A stretch of DNA of 36,313 nt from Cytophagales bacterium (lineage in GTDB: Bacteria > Bacteroidota > Bacteroidia > Cytophagales > Cytophagaceae). A program made the position numbers and the translations under genes. A model generated the notes under the pieces. It was given only the letters and a program-made list of their open reading frames with translations. It did no database searches and had not been told where the DNA came from. The DNA lies in assembly GCA_004294225.1 (NCBI GenBank), contig REBA01000031.1, forward strand, positions 1-36,313, in the 5' to 3' direction. Positions 27,873 to 36,171 of the stretch are shown in pieces (the stretch's first letter is position 1; each line of letters starts with the position of its first letter).

Positions 27873-29087
27873 TTAAGATTTGTTTTCTATACGAAAGTAA
27901 ATTTTTTCAATGATATCGCGAGCAACTTCTTCTTTATCTTTTACCTCAAAAGGAAAAATATTTCCTTCTTTATCAAGGATAGTAATCTTATTGGTATCTT
28001 TTGCAAAACCAGCACCTTCGTCTTTCATAGAATTAAGAACGATAAAATCTAATTTTTTATTTTGTAGCTTAAGTTGAGCATTTTCTAACTCATTATTTGT
28101 TTCTAATGCAAAGCCAACCAAAGTCTGTTTATCATTCTTTATTTTACCAAGTTCGAGAGCAATATCTGGAGTCTTCTCCAATAAAAGTGTAAAATCAGCA
28201 TCTTTCTTCTTTATTTTTTCAGAGGCTACGAATTGTGGTCTATAATCAGCCACAGCAGCTGACAATATCGCAACATCTGAATGAATAAAATAAGACATTG
28301 AAGTCTCATACATCTGTTGGGCAGAGTTTACTTTTATCAATTTTATATTAGGGTGCTCAATAGTAATGGCAACAGGTCCAGAAACAAGCGTTACGTTAGC
28401 TCCTTCCTCAGCTGCAGCTTTAGCTATTGCATAGCCCATTTTCCCTGTAGAATAATTACTTATAAATCTTACTGGGTCTATAGCTTCTTGAGTTGGCCCA
28501 GCAGTAATGAGAATATTTTTTCCTGAAAATCTCTGAGATTTTTTAAAGTTACTTTTAATATAAAGCAATATTTCTTCTGGTTCTGCCATTCTTCCATCGC
28601 CAACCAAACCACTTGCTAATTCCCCAAAGTTAGTGGCTATAAATTGATAGCCATATGATTTTAAAATCTTAAAATTATTTTGGGTACTAGGGTGTGCAAT
28701 CATATCCAAATCCATGGCTGGTGCAATCATTACTGGACATCTTGCCGATAGTACAATAGCAGTAAGTAAATTATTGCTCAACCCATGTGCTATCTTTGCT
28801 ATAGTATTGGCTGTAGCGGGTGCTAAGACGATGCAATCTGCCCATAGACCCCATTCTACATGGTTTGTCCATTCGCCTTGATTGTTCTTTACAAATTCTA
28901 TATCAACTGGTCGATTAGAAAGTGTACTCAAAGTAAGTGGTGTAATAAAATTAGAAGCAGAGGCGGTCATTACGACTTTTACCTCTGCTTTCTCTTTAAC
29001 TAATAATCTAATAAGATGTGCTATTTTGTAGGCAGCAATACTACCACTTACTCCTATCAATATTTTTTTATTCAGGAGTTGCACCAC
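27873..29087 (-). CDS. coaBC: Bifunctional phosphopantothenoylcysteine decarboxylase/phosphopantothenate-cysteine ligase
   Basis: 404-aa fused CoaC-CoaB, catalysing the two middle steps from 4'-phosphopantothenate to CoA. The flavin decarboxylase half (about 1-185) shows GVSGSIAAYK, the catalytic histidine H76 in NHVEWGLWAD, and the substrate-binding motif as PAMD (123-126) where E. coli has PAMN. The CTP-dependent ligase half shows TAGPTQE.IDPVRFISN, STGKMG and the ADYRP and KIKKKD segments. No ATG is suitable: translation probably begins at the GTG at 29087, or at the adjacent GTG at 29084, only 4 bases after the rpoZ stop, so coupling is likely. Confidence 0.96.
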   Translation of the reverse strand: MVQLLNKKILIGVSGSIAAYKIAHLIRLLVKEKAEVKVVMTASASNFITPLTLSTLSNRPVDIEFVKNNQGEWTNHVEWGLWADCIVLAPATANTIAKIAHGLSNNLLTAIVLSARCPVMIAPAMDLDMIAHPSTQNNFKILKSYGYQFIATNFGELASGLVGDGRMAEPEEILLYIKSNFKKSQRFSGKNILITAGPTQEAIDPVRFISNYSTGKMGYAIAKAAAEEGANVTLVSGPVAITIEHPNIKLIKVNSAQQMYETSMSYFIHSDVAILSAAVADYRPQFVASEKIKKKDADFTLLLEKTPDIALELGKIKNDKQTLVGFALETNNELENAQLKLQNKKLDFIVLNSMKDEGAGFAKDTNKITILDKEGNIFPFEVKDKEEVARDIIEKIYFRIENKS

Positions 29088-29091
29088 CTAA

Positions 29092-29412
29092 TTATTTTAC
29101 AACAGAATCAGTCACTTCAGCTCTTCTAAACATTACTTTACCTTCAACAAACTCTTCTATTGCTACAATAGAAGGCTTTGGCATTCTTTCGTAATATTTA
29201 GATATTTCTATCTGCTCTCTGTTTTCAAATACTTCTTCCAAATTATCAACAGTAGAGGCAAAATCAGCCAGTTTGTGACTTAGTTCTTCTTTGATTTTGG
29301 TAGAAATTTGTCTTGCTCTTTTCGATACAACTACTATTGATTCATAAACATTGCCTGATTGTGATGCAAGTTTATCTAAATCTCTTGTAATGATAGAAGA
29401 TGGAATTGCCAT
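29092..29412 (-). CDS. rpoZ: RNA polymerase omega subunit (Bacteroidota type)
   Basis: 106-aa Rpb6/omega homologue that helps assemble and stabilise RNA polymerase. The N-terminal MAIPSSIITRDLDKLA.. and the NVYESIVVVSKRARQI segment carry the conserved omega core; the remainder is the longer C-terminal part found in Bacteroidota omega. It lies between bamD and coaBC, which is the conserved phylum arrangement and supports the call more than the weak similarity to E. coli omega. It starts 20 bases after the bamD stop. Confidence 0.92.
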   Translation of the reverse strand: MAIPSSIITRDLDKLASQSGNVYESIVVVSKRARQISTKIKEELSHKLADFASTVDNLEEVFENREQIEISKYYERMPKPSIVAIEEFVEGKVMFRRAEVTDSVVK

Positions 29413-29432
29413 AATATATTTAATTTAGTTGT

Positions 29433-30248
29433 TTATATTTTATTTGTACTGTCTATTTTCTTTACTTCTTTTTCACACTGAATATAGTGATTCTCTGCAT
29501 CTTTTTTCAACTTACTATTAGGATGTTTGTCTACAAAATCTAAGTAAAATTCCATCGCATCAATATACCTATCTTTCTTCTTTTTACCATCAACGCTTTT
29601 ACGTGCAAGATCAAATTGTGATTTAAATTTTAAATACATTATTTCTTCATGGTAAACCGAGCTAGGATATTTAGAAAGGAAATTACCTAAGCTCACTACT
29701 GCCGATTTATAATTTCTAATTTTATAATACAACTTAGTATTTTGATAATCTTTGTATTCAATTTTTTTATTAAGCTCTTCGGATATTTTGTTTGCCTCAG
29801 GCATAAATTTGCTCTCAGGGAACTTATTTGCAAATGCTTGTATGCCTGTTAAAGCTGCATTGGTATTTTGCTGATCTAGATTATATTGTGGAGAATCCTG
29901 ATATAGCGATTTGGCATATAAGAAATAACATTGCTCGGCTTTATCGCTTCTTGGATAAGCTTCATAAAATTCCTTAAAATGATAACCACTCATTATATAC
30001 TGCTTATCTGCATAATAGGTCATTGCCTGATAATACTGAGCGGTTTCTCCTTCTTGCTTACCTTTGAGTAAAGGCACTATCTCGTCTAGCAAAGTAGCTG
30101 CTTTATAATAATCTTTTTTTTCATAAAAATTTATAGCTGCTTCAAGCTTTTTATTAGAATCTGCACTCTTAACAAGTTTATTGAACTTACTGCAAGCAAT
30201 AGAGATGAATAACCCTAAAAACAAATAAACATAAAATACACCCTTCAT
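29433..30248 (-). CDS. bamD: Outer membrane assembly lipoprotein BamD
   Basis: 271-aa TPR lipoprotein of the BAM complex, which inserts beta-barrel proteins in the outer membrane. From the ATG at 30248 the signal reads MKGVFYVYLF.. with lipobox ISIAC (C19), followed by five TPR-like helix pairs. AAINFYEKKDYYKAATLLDEIVP, YYADKQYIMSGYHFKEFYEAYPRSD and KFPESKF are typical of BamD. An upstream TTG at 30257 could extend it by three residues but overlaps a TAATTTTG promoter-like box (30262-30255), so I prefer the ATG. It is the first gene of bamD-rpoZ-coaBC-porD. Confidence 0.94.
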   Translation of the reverse strand: MKGVFYVYLFLGLFISIACSKFNKLVKSADSNKKLEAAINFYEKKDYYKAATLLDEIVPLLKGKQEGETAQYYQAMTYYADKQYIMSGYHFKEFYEAYPRSDKAEQCYFLYAKSLYQDSPQYNLDQQNTNAALTGIQAFANKFPESKFMPEANKISEELNKKIEYKDYQNTKLYYKIRNYKSAVVSLGNFLSKYPSSVYHEEIMYLKFKSQFDLARKSVDGKKKKDRYIDAMEFYLDFVDKHPNSKLKKDAENHYIQCEKEVKKIDSTNKI

Positions 30249-30366
30249 AATCTTCAAAATTACGAAAAGATACCCACACTATCAAAATTGTTTTTCAGAT
30301 TCCTAAAAATAGAACATCAATTTGGAAAAAAAAGAATCAATGATTAGTAAATGCTCCTAGCTTTTG

Positions 30367-31029
30367 CTAGCCCTGAGCAATCCTTACGATGTCTTTAACT
30401 TCTAATTTAGCACTGGGATAGTTATTCCGATGAGCATTAATCATTGCTAATCCAAGCTGTTTTAAGGTACAAGCATATTTTGGTGCTATTTTTAATAACA
30501 ATGGAAACATCCAAGCAATGTATTGATAATAGCTTTGTGTATTTTTCAATCCTTTGGTAGGGTGCAAATAGCCTGGTCGAAAATTATATACTTTTCTAAA
30601 TGGCAGCTTCATGAGGTCATTTTCTGTTTTTCCTTTTACCCTTGCCCACATTGAAGTTCCCTTTTCAGAAGAATCTGAATGAACACCAGAAATATAGCTA
30701 AAGGTCATATTGGGATTTTCATTGCAAAGAATAGAAGCTACATGAAGCGTAAGTGTATAAGTAAGCTTATAATAGTCTGGCTCCTTCATCCCAACCGAAG
30801 AAACACCTAAGCAAAAGAAACAGGCATCATATCCTTTTAGGAGATGAGCTATAGGGCTTAAATCAAAAAAATTTGAATGAATAATTTCTTTAACCTTAGG
30901 ATGATTAATGGCAGAAGATTTTCTGCCTATCACTAATATTTCATCTATATCATGATGTAATATACATTCATGAAGTACACCCTCCCCGACCATTCCACTA
31001 GCACCTGTAATAATTACTTTTGATTTCAT
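30367..31029 (-). CDS. NAD(P)-binding epimerase-like protein (atypical SDR)
   Basis: 220-aa Rossmann-fold protein related to atypical SDRs such as HTATIP2 and YbjT. A GASGMVGEG nucleotide-binding motif sits at the N-terminus, followed by CFFCLGVSSVGM, SYISGVHSDSSEKG and WARVKGKTENDLMKLPF, a block shared by a family usually annotated as NAD-dependent epimerase. The tyrosine of the classical YxxxK site is not obvious, so catalytic activity is uncertain and a redox-sensing role is possible. Its ATG lies 13 bases beyond the secG terminator palindrome, so its promoter must overlap that hairpin or lie inside secG. bamD follows 118 bases downstream on the same strand. Confidence 0.85.
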   Translation of the reverse strand: MKSKVIITGASGMVGEGVLHECILHHDIDEILVIGRKSSAINHPKVKEIIHSNFFDLSPIAHLLKGYDACFFCLGVSSVGMKEPDYYKLTYTLTLHVASILCNENPNMTFSYISGVHSDSSEKGTSMWARVKGKTENDLMKLPFRKVYNFRPGYLHPTKGLKNTQSYYQYIAWMFPLLLKIAPKYACTLKQLGLAMINAHRNNYPSAKLEVKDIVRIAQG

Positions 31030-31042
31030 AAAATAAATTAAT

Positions 31043-31078
31043 AAAAAAGCCTAACAATAGCTATTGTTAGGCTTTTTT
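31043..31078 (-). terminator. Perfect 36-bp palindromic terminator after secG
   Basis: The arms are AAAAAAGCCTAACAATAG and its exact reverse complement, with no spacer; in RNA about four bases would form the loop. The minus-strand T-run makes it the terminator of the miaB-secG operon, beginning 17 bases after the secG stop. The sequence is symmetric, but no plus-strand gene lies nearby to use it. Confidence 0.85.
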
Positions 31079-31095
31079 TAACTTGACTAATATAA

Positions 31096-31446
31096 TTATT
31101 TATTAGAATCTGATGAAGCAGGAGCTTGCTGAGCCGCTGGCTCTGCAGAAGGTAATTGCACTTTGTTTTCTTGAGCTTTCTCTACGTTCACACTTGAAGG
31201 TATATCTGAATCTTCAGACTCTGTATAAAGAGAATTGGCTGAAATGCTTAATACTAATAATAGACCTACAAGCACCCATGTAGATTTCTCTAGAAAATCT
31301 GTGGTTTTTCTCACCCCAAATTGATTAGTATTAATTCCCCATCCACTTGCTACACCTCCGCCTTTAGGGTTTTGAACCAATACAGATATGATTAGTAATA
31401 CAGCTGTTAAAATAATTAGACTTATGATAATGTAGATTGTAGTCAT
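31096..31446 (-). CDS. secG: Protein translocase subunit SecG
   Basis: 116-aa SecG of the SecYEG channel. Two hydrophobic segments (about 3-22 and 52-70) flank the conserved cytoplasmic loop VLVQNPKGGGVASGWG and the FGVRKTTDFLEKSTW segment. The polar tail rich in Ala, Gln and Ser (about 76-116) is typical of Bacteroidota SecG. Its ATG overlaps the stop of the upstream 450-aa gene by one base (TAATG), so translation is coupled. It is the last gene of the miaB operon, before a strong terminator. Confidence 0.96.
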   Translation of the reverse strand: MTTIYIIISLIILTAVLLIISVLVQNPKGGGVASGWGINTNQFGVRKTTDFLEKSTWVLVGLLLVLSISANSLYTESEDSDIPSSVNVEKAQENKVQLPSAEPAAQQAPASSDSNK

Positions 31447-32798
31447 TAGGATATATTGTTTTTGTTTTTTAATTCAGTAATTAAGTTTGCAAAGTAAAGT
31501 TTTTTTTCTGGATTTTTCAAACTTAGTTCTTGATACATTTCTATAGCTTGTTCTATTTTACCTTGAAGTATAAGTATTTTGGCAAAATTTTCAGATAAAA
31601 TTTTAATCTTTGGCTTTGCAGATTTTTCAGAAAGGTCGATTAATGGCTCTTTCAACTTCTCTGGTTGTAGCTTAGGTATAGTTGGTTCTTTAGAAATAAA
31701 TTGATCAATAATATTAGTGGCTGATTTCTTATTTTTCAATCTAAGCAATCTTTTTTCAGTGAGGTAATTAAAATATTCTATTAACAAATCTCTATCATAA
31801 ATTTTATTTTTGTCTTCGATACCGCTAATTAAAATATCTTCTAACCTACTAATTTCTATATTCGGCTGATTTATATTTGATAATTTCTCCGCAATAGGCT
31901 CAATATCTTGCTTCTCTTTTAATATTTCATCATCATTTGATGGAGTTAGAGATATTATAAAAGGTGTTTGTTCTTTTATCTCTTCTATTGTATTTGGTGA
32001 TTGGGTTATTTCTTCTTTAAATATTGCTTTGTCTTCTTCGGCTAATTTAGCGATGGCTTCTTCTTTCTTCTTTTTAAGCTCTGCTAAATTTCTCTCTAAA
32101 TCTGAATAGAAGTCTGAGTGAGTATTCTTCTTTTCTTGTTCAATTGGCAAAGAAGAACTGTTATTTGAAACAAGCGTTTCACTTACAATTGCTTCATTCA
32201 CTTCTAAAGTTTCATCATTCAAAGAAACAACTTGCAAAACAGCATTTGTCGTGTCTTCAACTGGAAGAATTACTAAAGACGGCTCATGTTCTTGCGAGTT
32301 GTTTTGTTCTTTTTCAATTGGCAAAGATGAATTACTATTTAAAACAAGTATTTCATTTACAATTGCTTCATTCACTTCTAAAATTTCATCATTCAAAGAA
32401 ACAACTTGTAAAACAGCGTTTGTCGTATCTTCAACTGGAAGAATTACTGAAGATGGCTCTTCTTCTTTTGTTTCTAATTCTAAGCTTTCTTTACTTACTG
32501 ATGGTTCTTTATTGGAAAGAGTATGTTCTGTAATCTCGTTATTAATAAATACGGTAAGTTTGCTTTGTTTAGTATTTAAAATTCTTTTTAGATTCTTTCT
32601 ATCTAGCGAACAAACAGCTGCCTTATTCAGCTTATCAGATGCAAAAATACTAGATTGCTCTCTTGTAATTTTTGCAATTAACAAATGAGCTGCCTGAAAA
32701 TAAGGAAACAACTCTACTACTTCCTCTAATTTTTCGAGGTCAAAGAATTCTATCTTGTTGGGGTCTCTGACCAATTCTAGGAATCGTGGTTTATTCAT
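31446..32798 (-). CDS. TPR-like protein of the secG operon, with internal duplication
   Basis: 450-aa soluble protein without signal peptide. The N-terminal segment (FFDLEKLEEVVELFPYFQAAHLLIAK, about 18-43) and the C-terminal FAKILILQGKIEQAIEMYQELSLKNPEK (about 405-432) are TPR-type helices typical of a Bacteroidota family encoded just upstream of secG. The middle (about 95-340) is acidic, low in complexity and probably disordered. It holds two copies of a 58-residue unit (VILPVEDTTNAVLQVVSLND...), matching a 174-base tandem repeat. A coiled-coil patch (LERNLAELKKKKEEA) follows. Function is unknown; position between lptE and secG suggests an envelope link. Its ATG lies 12 bases after the lptE stop. 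Confidence 0.85.
   Translation of the reverse strand: MNKPRFLELVRDPNKIEFFDLEKLEEVVELFPYFQAAHLLIAKITREQSSIFASDKLNKAAVCSLDRKNLKRILNTKQSKLTVFINNEITEHTLSNKEPSVSKESLELETKEEEPSSVILPVEDTTNAVLQVVSLNDEILEVNEAIVNEILVLNSNSSLPIEKEQNNSQEHEPSLVILPVEDTTNAVLQVVSLNDETLEVNEAIVSETLVSNNSSSLPIEQEKKNTHSDFYSDLERNLAELKKKKEEAIAKLAEEDKAIFKEEITQSPNTIEEIKEQTPFIISLTPSNDDEILKEKQDIEPIAEKLSNINQPNIEISRLEDILISGIEDKNKIYDRDLLIEYFNYLTEKRLLRLKNKKSATNIIDQFISKEPTIPKLQPEKLKEPLIDLSEKSAKPKIKILSENFAKILILQGKIEQAIEMYQELSLKNPEKKLYFANLITELKNKNNIS
32139..32459. repeat. Two copies of a 174-base tandem repeat inside the TPR-like gene
   Basis: Copy 1 spans 32139-32285 and copy 2 spans 32313-32459, offset by exactly 174 bases (58 codons), so the frame is kept. 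Over a ~137-base aligned core I count about 14 differences, 13 of them transitions. The repeat encodes the acidic linker of the 450-aa protein. Confidence 0.85.
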
Positions 32799-32810
32799 TG
32801 GTTAATAAGC

Positions 32811-33329
32811 TTACCAGTTTGAAGTTGTTTTGGTATATACGTCTTGTACGATTCTATCGCTAATTTGGTCTATAATTGTGGATTCTATTGAAGAGAGTGA
32901 TTTATCTTTATCGTAATCTTCAAAAAAACTAAATACTTGATCAAAGTTAGCTTTTTCATCTAAGTTGTTAGTAAATTTTACCTGCAAACGAATTGTTAGG
33001 CGGTTAAAAGAACTAGATTGATTGGTACTTCCACCTATTGGTGCTACTGGAGAAATCGTATAACCAACAATTTTCGGGTCAATTTCCCAATCTCCGCCAC
33101 TTTTTATGATTTCTAATCTTGAATTTTGAAGATAGAAATTTTTTAGTTTTTCGGTAAAAACTTGCGAAATATTTGCTGGCCCACCGCCAAACTCATTATA
33201 AACATTGTTGATAGTAATGCTCTTTACTTCTAAAGCAATAGAACCTGATTTTAAAGAATATATTCCACAGCTTGTAATCAAACTGATTATAAATGGCAAT
33301 GATAATAAGATGAATATTTTTCTGATCAT
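32811..33329 (-). CDS. lptE: LPS-assembly lipoprotein LptE
   Basis: 172-aa outer-membrane lipoprotein that plugs the LptD barrel and helps deliver LPS to the cell surface. It has a hydrophobic signal with lipobox ITSC (C21), then CGIYSLKSG..., VKSITINNVYNE and the alternating strand/helix layout of the LptE fold (PF04390), with GDWEIDPKIVGYTISPVAP typical of the Bacteroidota form. It has no cysteine pair as in some proteobacterial forms. It is the third gene of miaB-regulator-lptE-TPR-secG, starting 18 bases after the regulator's stop. Confidence 0.92.
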   Translation of the reverse strand: MIRKIFILLSLPFIISLITSCGIYSLKSGSIALEVKSITINNVYNEFGGGPANISQVFTEKLKNFYLQNSRLEIIKSGGDWEIDPKIVGYTISPVAPIGGSTNQSSSFNRLTIRLQVKFTNNLDEKANFDQVFSFFEDYDKDKSLSSIESTIIDQISDRIVQDVYTKTTSNW

Positions 33330-33347
33330 TATTTCTCTCTCTGATTC

Positions 33348-34595
33348 TTATTCTTCAATTGCATATTCTTTAATCTTCCTGTAGAGGGTTCTTTCAGAAA
33401 TCCCCAAATCTTGAGCAGCATATTTTCTCTTATTTTTATTCTTTTTCAATGCTTTCAAAATTAGTTCTTTTTCTTTTTCGGCAATCGAAAGCGATTCGTC
33501 TTCGGGTTCGTGGGTAACATCTTCTATTTTTTGAATCTCAATTTGCTTGGCTTCATTGGGTTTAAATACATATGGATTGTAATTACTTTCCCCATTCATT
33601 TCTTTAGATAATTCTTCAAACATATCTGCATGTTCTTTGACAATCTGCCCGATACCACCTCCGTTTTGTGCAACTTCAAGAATCATTTTTTTGAGTTCAT
33701 TCATATCTCTTTTCATATCAAAGAGAATTTTATAAAGAATATCTCTTTCAGAAATATCTTCTTTGTTATTAAGATTATCTTTCAATAACATAGGAGTACT
33801 TCTATGATTGGGTAGATACTGCAATAGTGTTTCTTTATCTATTTCTCTACCTATAGAAAGAACAGAAATTTGCTCTGCAAGATTTTTGAGTTGCCTAATA
33901 TTTCCGGGAAAAGGAAACCTCATCAGTTCGGTTTTAGCTTCTTCATTGAGCTTAATAGGTGGTACTCGATATTTTTCAGAGAAGTCGCCAGCAAATTTTT
34001 TAAATAAGAGGTCTATATCTGCTCCTCTTTCACGAAGCGGTGGGACGTAAATTGGGACAGTATTAAGTCTATAGTAAAGGTCTTCTCTAAACTTGCCTTT
34101 CTGCACGGCTTCTAAAAGATTTACGTTAGTAGCTGCTACCACCCTTACATCTGTTTTTAATACTTTTGAAGAACCTACTTTTATAAATTCACCATTTTCT
34201 AAAACCCTAAGAAGTCGAGCCTGAGTACCAAGAGGCATTTCACCTATTTCATCTAGAAATATAGTTCCACCATTTGTTACTTCAAAATATCCTTTTCTAG
34301 CCTCATGAGCACCTGTAAAAGAGCCCTTCTCGTGACCAAAAAGTTCTGAATCTATCGTCCCTTCTGGAATTGCTCCACAGTTGATGGCAATAAATTGACC
34401 GTGTTTTCTAAGGCTTAGAGAGTGAATAATTTTAGAAAAAGATTCTTTTCCGCTACCACTTTCTCCAGAGATTAGAACCGTCATATCTGTAGGAGCTACT
34501 TGAATAGCTACTTGCACCGCATGATTGAGCAGTGCAGAATTGCCAATTATTCCAAATCTTTGCTTAATGCTTAGTATTTCTTCGTTGATTGTCAT
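33348..34595 (-). CDS. Sigma-54-type AAA+ transcriptional activator (Fis family)
   Basis: 415-aa enhancer-binding protein with no N-terminal receiver, GAF or PAS sensor. The AAA+ domain begins almost at once: Walker A GESGSGKE at 44-51, the sigma-54 contact loop as GSFTGA at 91-96 (usual form GAFTGA), Walker B GTIFLDEIGEMP at 110-121, and the VRVVAATN and FREDLYYRLN blocks. A ~120-residue linker with two predicted helices separates it from a C-terminal Fis-type helix-turn-helix (LKKNKNKRKYAAQDLGISERTLYRKIKEY, last 30 residues). It lies 3 bases after miaB and upstream of lptE, an arrangement conserved in Bacteroidota. Its targets are not visible here. Confidence 0.94.
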   Translation of the reverse strand: MTINEEILSIKQRFGIIGNSALLNHAVQVAIQVAPTDMTVLISGESGSGKESFSKIIHSLSLRKHGQFIAINCGAIPEGTIDSELFGHEKGSFTGAHEARKGYFEVTNGGTIFLDEIGEMPLGTQARLLRVLENGEFIKVGSSKVLKTDVRVVAATNVNLLEAVQKGKFREDLYYRLNTVPIYVPPLRERGADIDLLFKKFAGDFSEKYRVPPIKLNEEAKTELMRFPFPGNIRQLKNLAEQISVLSIGREIDKETLLQYLPNHRSTPMLLKDNLNNKEDISERDILYKILFDMKRDMNELKKMILEVAQNGGGIGQIVKEHADMFEELSKEMNGESNYNPYVFKPNEAKQIEIQKIEDVTHEPEDESLSIAEKEKELILKALKKNKNKRKYAAQDLGISERTLYRKIKEYAIEE

Positions 34596-34598
34596 TAT

Positions 34599-36032
34599 TT
34601 AATTTTCTATAACCTTACCCAGCAGTGTCCCTCTTGTACAATTTTCTATCATAACATCTACGTATTGACCTATTTGATAATTTCCTTTATCAAATACAAC
34701 TACTGTATTTTGGGTATTTCTGCCCATCAATTGTTGTTGGCTCTTTTTAGAATAGCCTTCAATAAGTACTTGATGTACTTTGCCTATTTCTTCTTGGTTT
34801 CTTGATAAAGAAGTTCTGGCTTGAACTTCTATAATATCATTCAGCCTTCTCTTCTTAATTTCTTCTGGCACATCGTCTATGAGTTTCTTTGCTGCAGGAG
34901 TTCCAGGTCGTTCACTATAGGAAAACATGTATGCAAAATGATAACGAACTTGCTCCATTAATGAAAGCGTATCTTGATGTTCCTCTTCTGTTTCGCTACA
35001 AAAGCCTGTAATAATATCTGTACTTATACCACAATCTGCACCTATAATTCTATTTATAGCTTCGATGCGATCTAGATACCATGACCTAGTATAGGTTCGA
35101 TTCATAAGCTCTAGAATTCGGTCATTTCCGCTTTGAGCAGGTAGATGAATGTAATTACAAATATTATCATACTTTTTAATTGTGTATAATACATCATCTG
35201 TAATATCTTTGGGATGGGAAGTAGAAAATCTTACCCTTAGCATAGGATTTACTCGTGCTACAAGTTCTAATAGTTGGGCAAAGTTGACGTTTTCTTTTTG
35301 GTCTTCGGATTGCCATTTGTAGGAATCCACGTTCTGACCAAGCAAAGTAACTTCTCTAAAACCTTTCTGAAACAAATCGTTTGCTTCGACTAATATAGAA
35401 TGCACATCTCTACTTCTTTCTCTACCTCTTGTATATGGAACTACACAAAACGAGCACATATTATCACAACCTCTCATGATAGAAATGAAAGCAGAAACTC
35501 CATTGGAATTCAACCTAACTGGGGTAATATCTGCATAGGTTTCTTCTCTAGACAAGAATACATTTACCGCCTTACTTCCTTCATCTACTTGATTGATTAA
35601 CTTGGGTAAATCTCTATACGCATCAGGACCTGCCACTAAATCGACAATCTTTTCTTTTTCTAGAAATTTTGTTTTTAGGCGTTCGGCCATACAACCAAGT
35701 ATTCCAACTGTTAATTCCGGGTTTTTTCTTTTTAAGATTTGAAATTCTTTAAGTCTTTTCCATACTTTTTGTTCTGCATTGTCTCTTATAGAACATGTAT
35801 TTAGAAAGATTACATCTGCTAAGTCTGGTTTTGAGGTAGTGTCAAAACCATTGTCTTGCATCACTGAAGTTACAATTTCACTATCAGAATAATTCATTTG
35901 ACAGCCATAACTTTCAATGTATAATTTTCTTTGTTTTCCTGTGTCTTGATCTAAAGATACCTTTGCCAATTCACAAGCTTCTTTTTCTTCCTTTGAAGGG
36001 AGTAAATCTATGTCTTTAAATAATCGAGTCAT
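34599..36032 (-). CDS. miaB: tRNA-2-methylthio-N6-dimethylallyladenosine synthase MiaB
   Basis: 477-aa radical-SAM methylthiotransferase that modifies i6A37 in tRNAs reading UNN codons. The first [4Fe-4S] cluster cysteines are C44 ([11 protein letters not shown]), C80 (NTCSIRDNA) and C114 (LGCMAER). The radical SAM cluster is C189-x3-C193-x2-C196 (GCDNMCSFC), followed by [16 protein letters not shown] domain closes the protein (about 410-477). The motif set fits MiaB rather than RimO or MtaB. It leads the conserved operon miaB-regulator-lptE-TPR-secG, and a TATATTTG promoter lies just upstream. Confidence 0.98.
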   Translation of the reverse strand: MTRLFKDIDLLPSKEEKEACELAKVSLDQDTGKQRKLYIESYGCQMNYSDSEIVTSVMQDNGFDTTSKPDLADVIFLNTCSIRDNAEQKVWKRLKEFQILKRKNPELTVGILGCMAERLKTKFLEKEKIVDLVAGPDAYRDLPKLINQVDEGSKAVNVFLSREETYADITPVRLNSNGVSAFISIMRGCDNMCSFCVVPYTRGRERSRDVHSILVEANDLFQKGFREVTLLGQNVDSYKWQSEDQKENVNFAQLLELVARVNPMLRVRFSTSHPKDITDDVLYTIKKYDNICNYIHLPAQSGNDRILELMNRTYTRSWYLDRIEAINRIIGADCGISTDIITGFCSETEEEHQDTLSLMEQVRYHFAYMFSYSERPGTPAAKKLIDDVPEEIKKRRLNDIIEVQARTSLSRNQEEIGKVHQVLIEGYSKKSQQQLMGRNTQNTVVVFDKGNYQIGQYVDVMIENCTRGTLLGKVIEN

Positions 36033-36051
36033 ATCATCAAAATTCAGAATG

Positions 36052-36079
36052 CAAATATAGAAAAAATCTTGAGACCAAA
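36052..36079 (-). promoter_or_regulatory. Promoter of the miaB operon
   Basis: On the minus strand TTTG (36079-36076), 16 spacer bases and TATATTTG (36059-36052) resemble the Bacteroidota -33/-7 promoter; the spacer is one base short of the usual range. It ends 19 bases before the miaB ATG. The rest of the 139-base gap shows nothing else clear. Confidence 0.5.
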
Positions 36080-36171
36080 TGCCAGTTTGTCAGTAAAGAG
36101 ATAAACGCAAATAGAATTTTGAAGGAAGATATTTACAATCTTATTAAAATTGCCTAATTGTAAAATTGATT

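Noticed and set aside
30249..30257. TTG start for bamD, three codons upstream of the ATG
   Set aside because: The TTG overlaps a promoter-like TAATTTTG box, and the ATG gives a normal lipoprotein signal.
30357..30370. CTAGC-AAAA-GCTAG hairpin at the stop of the epimerase-like gene
   Set aside because: A five-bp stem without an adjacent T-run; bamD follows on the same strand, so a terminator is not supported.
32144..32533. Plus-strand 129-aa open frame with an internal repeat (LHLQLLHSLLKFHHSKKQL)
   Set aside because: It is antisense to the 450-aa gene and owes its repeat to the 174-base duplication there; composition is unnatural and there is no family match.
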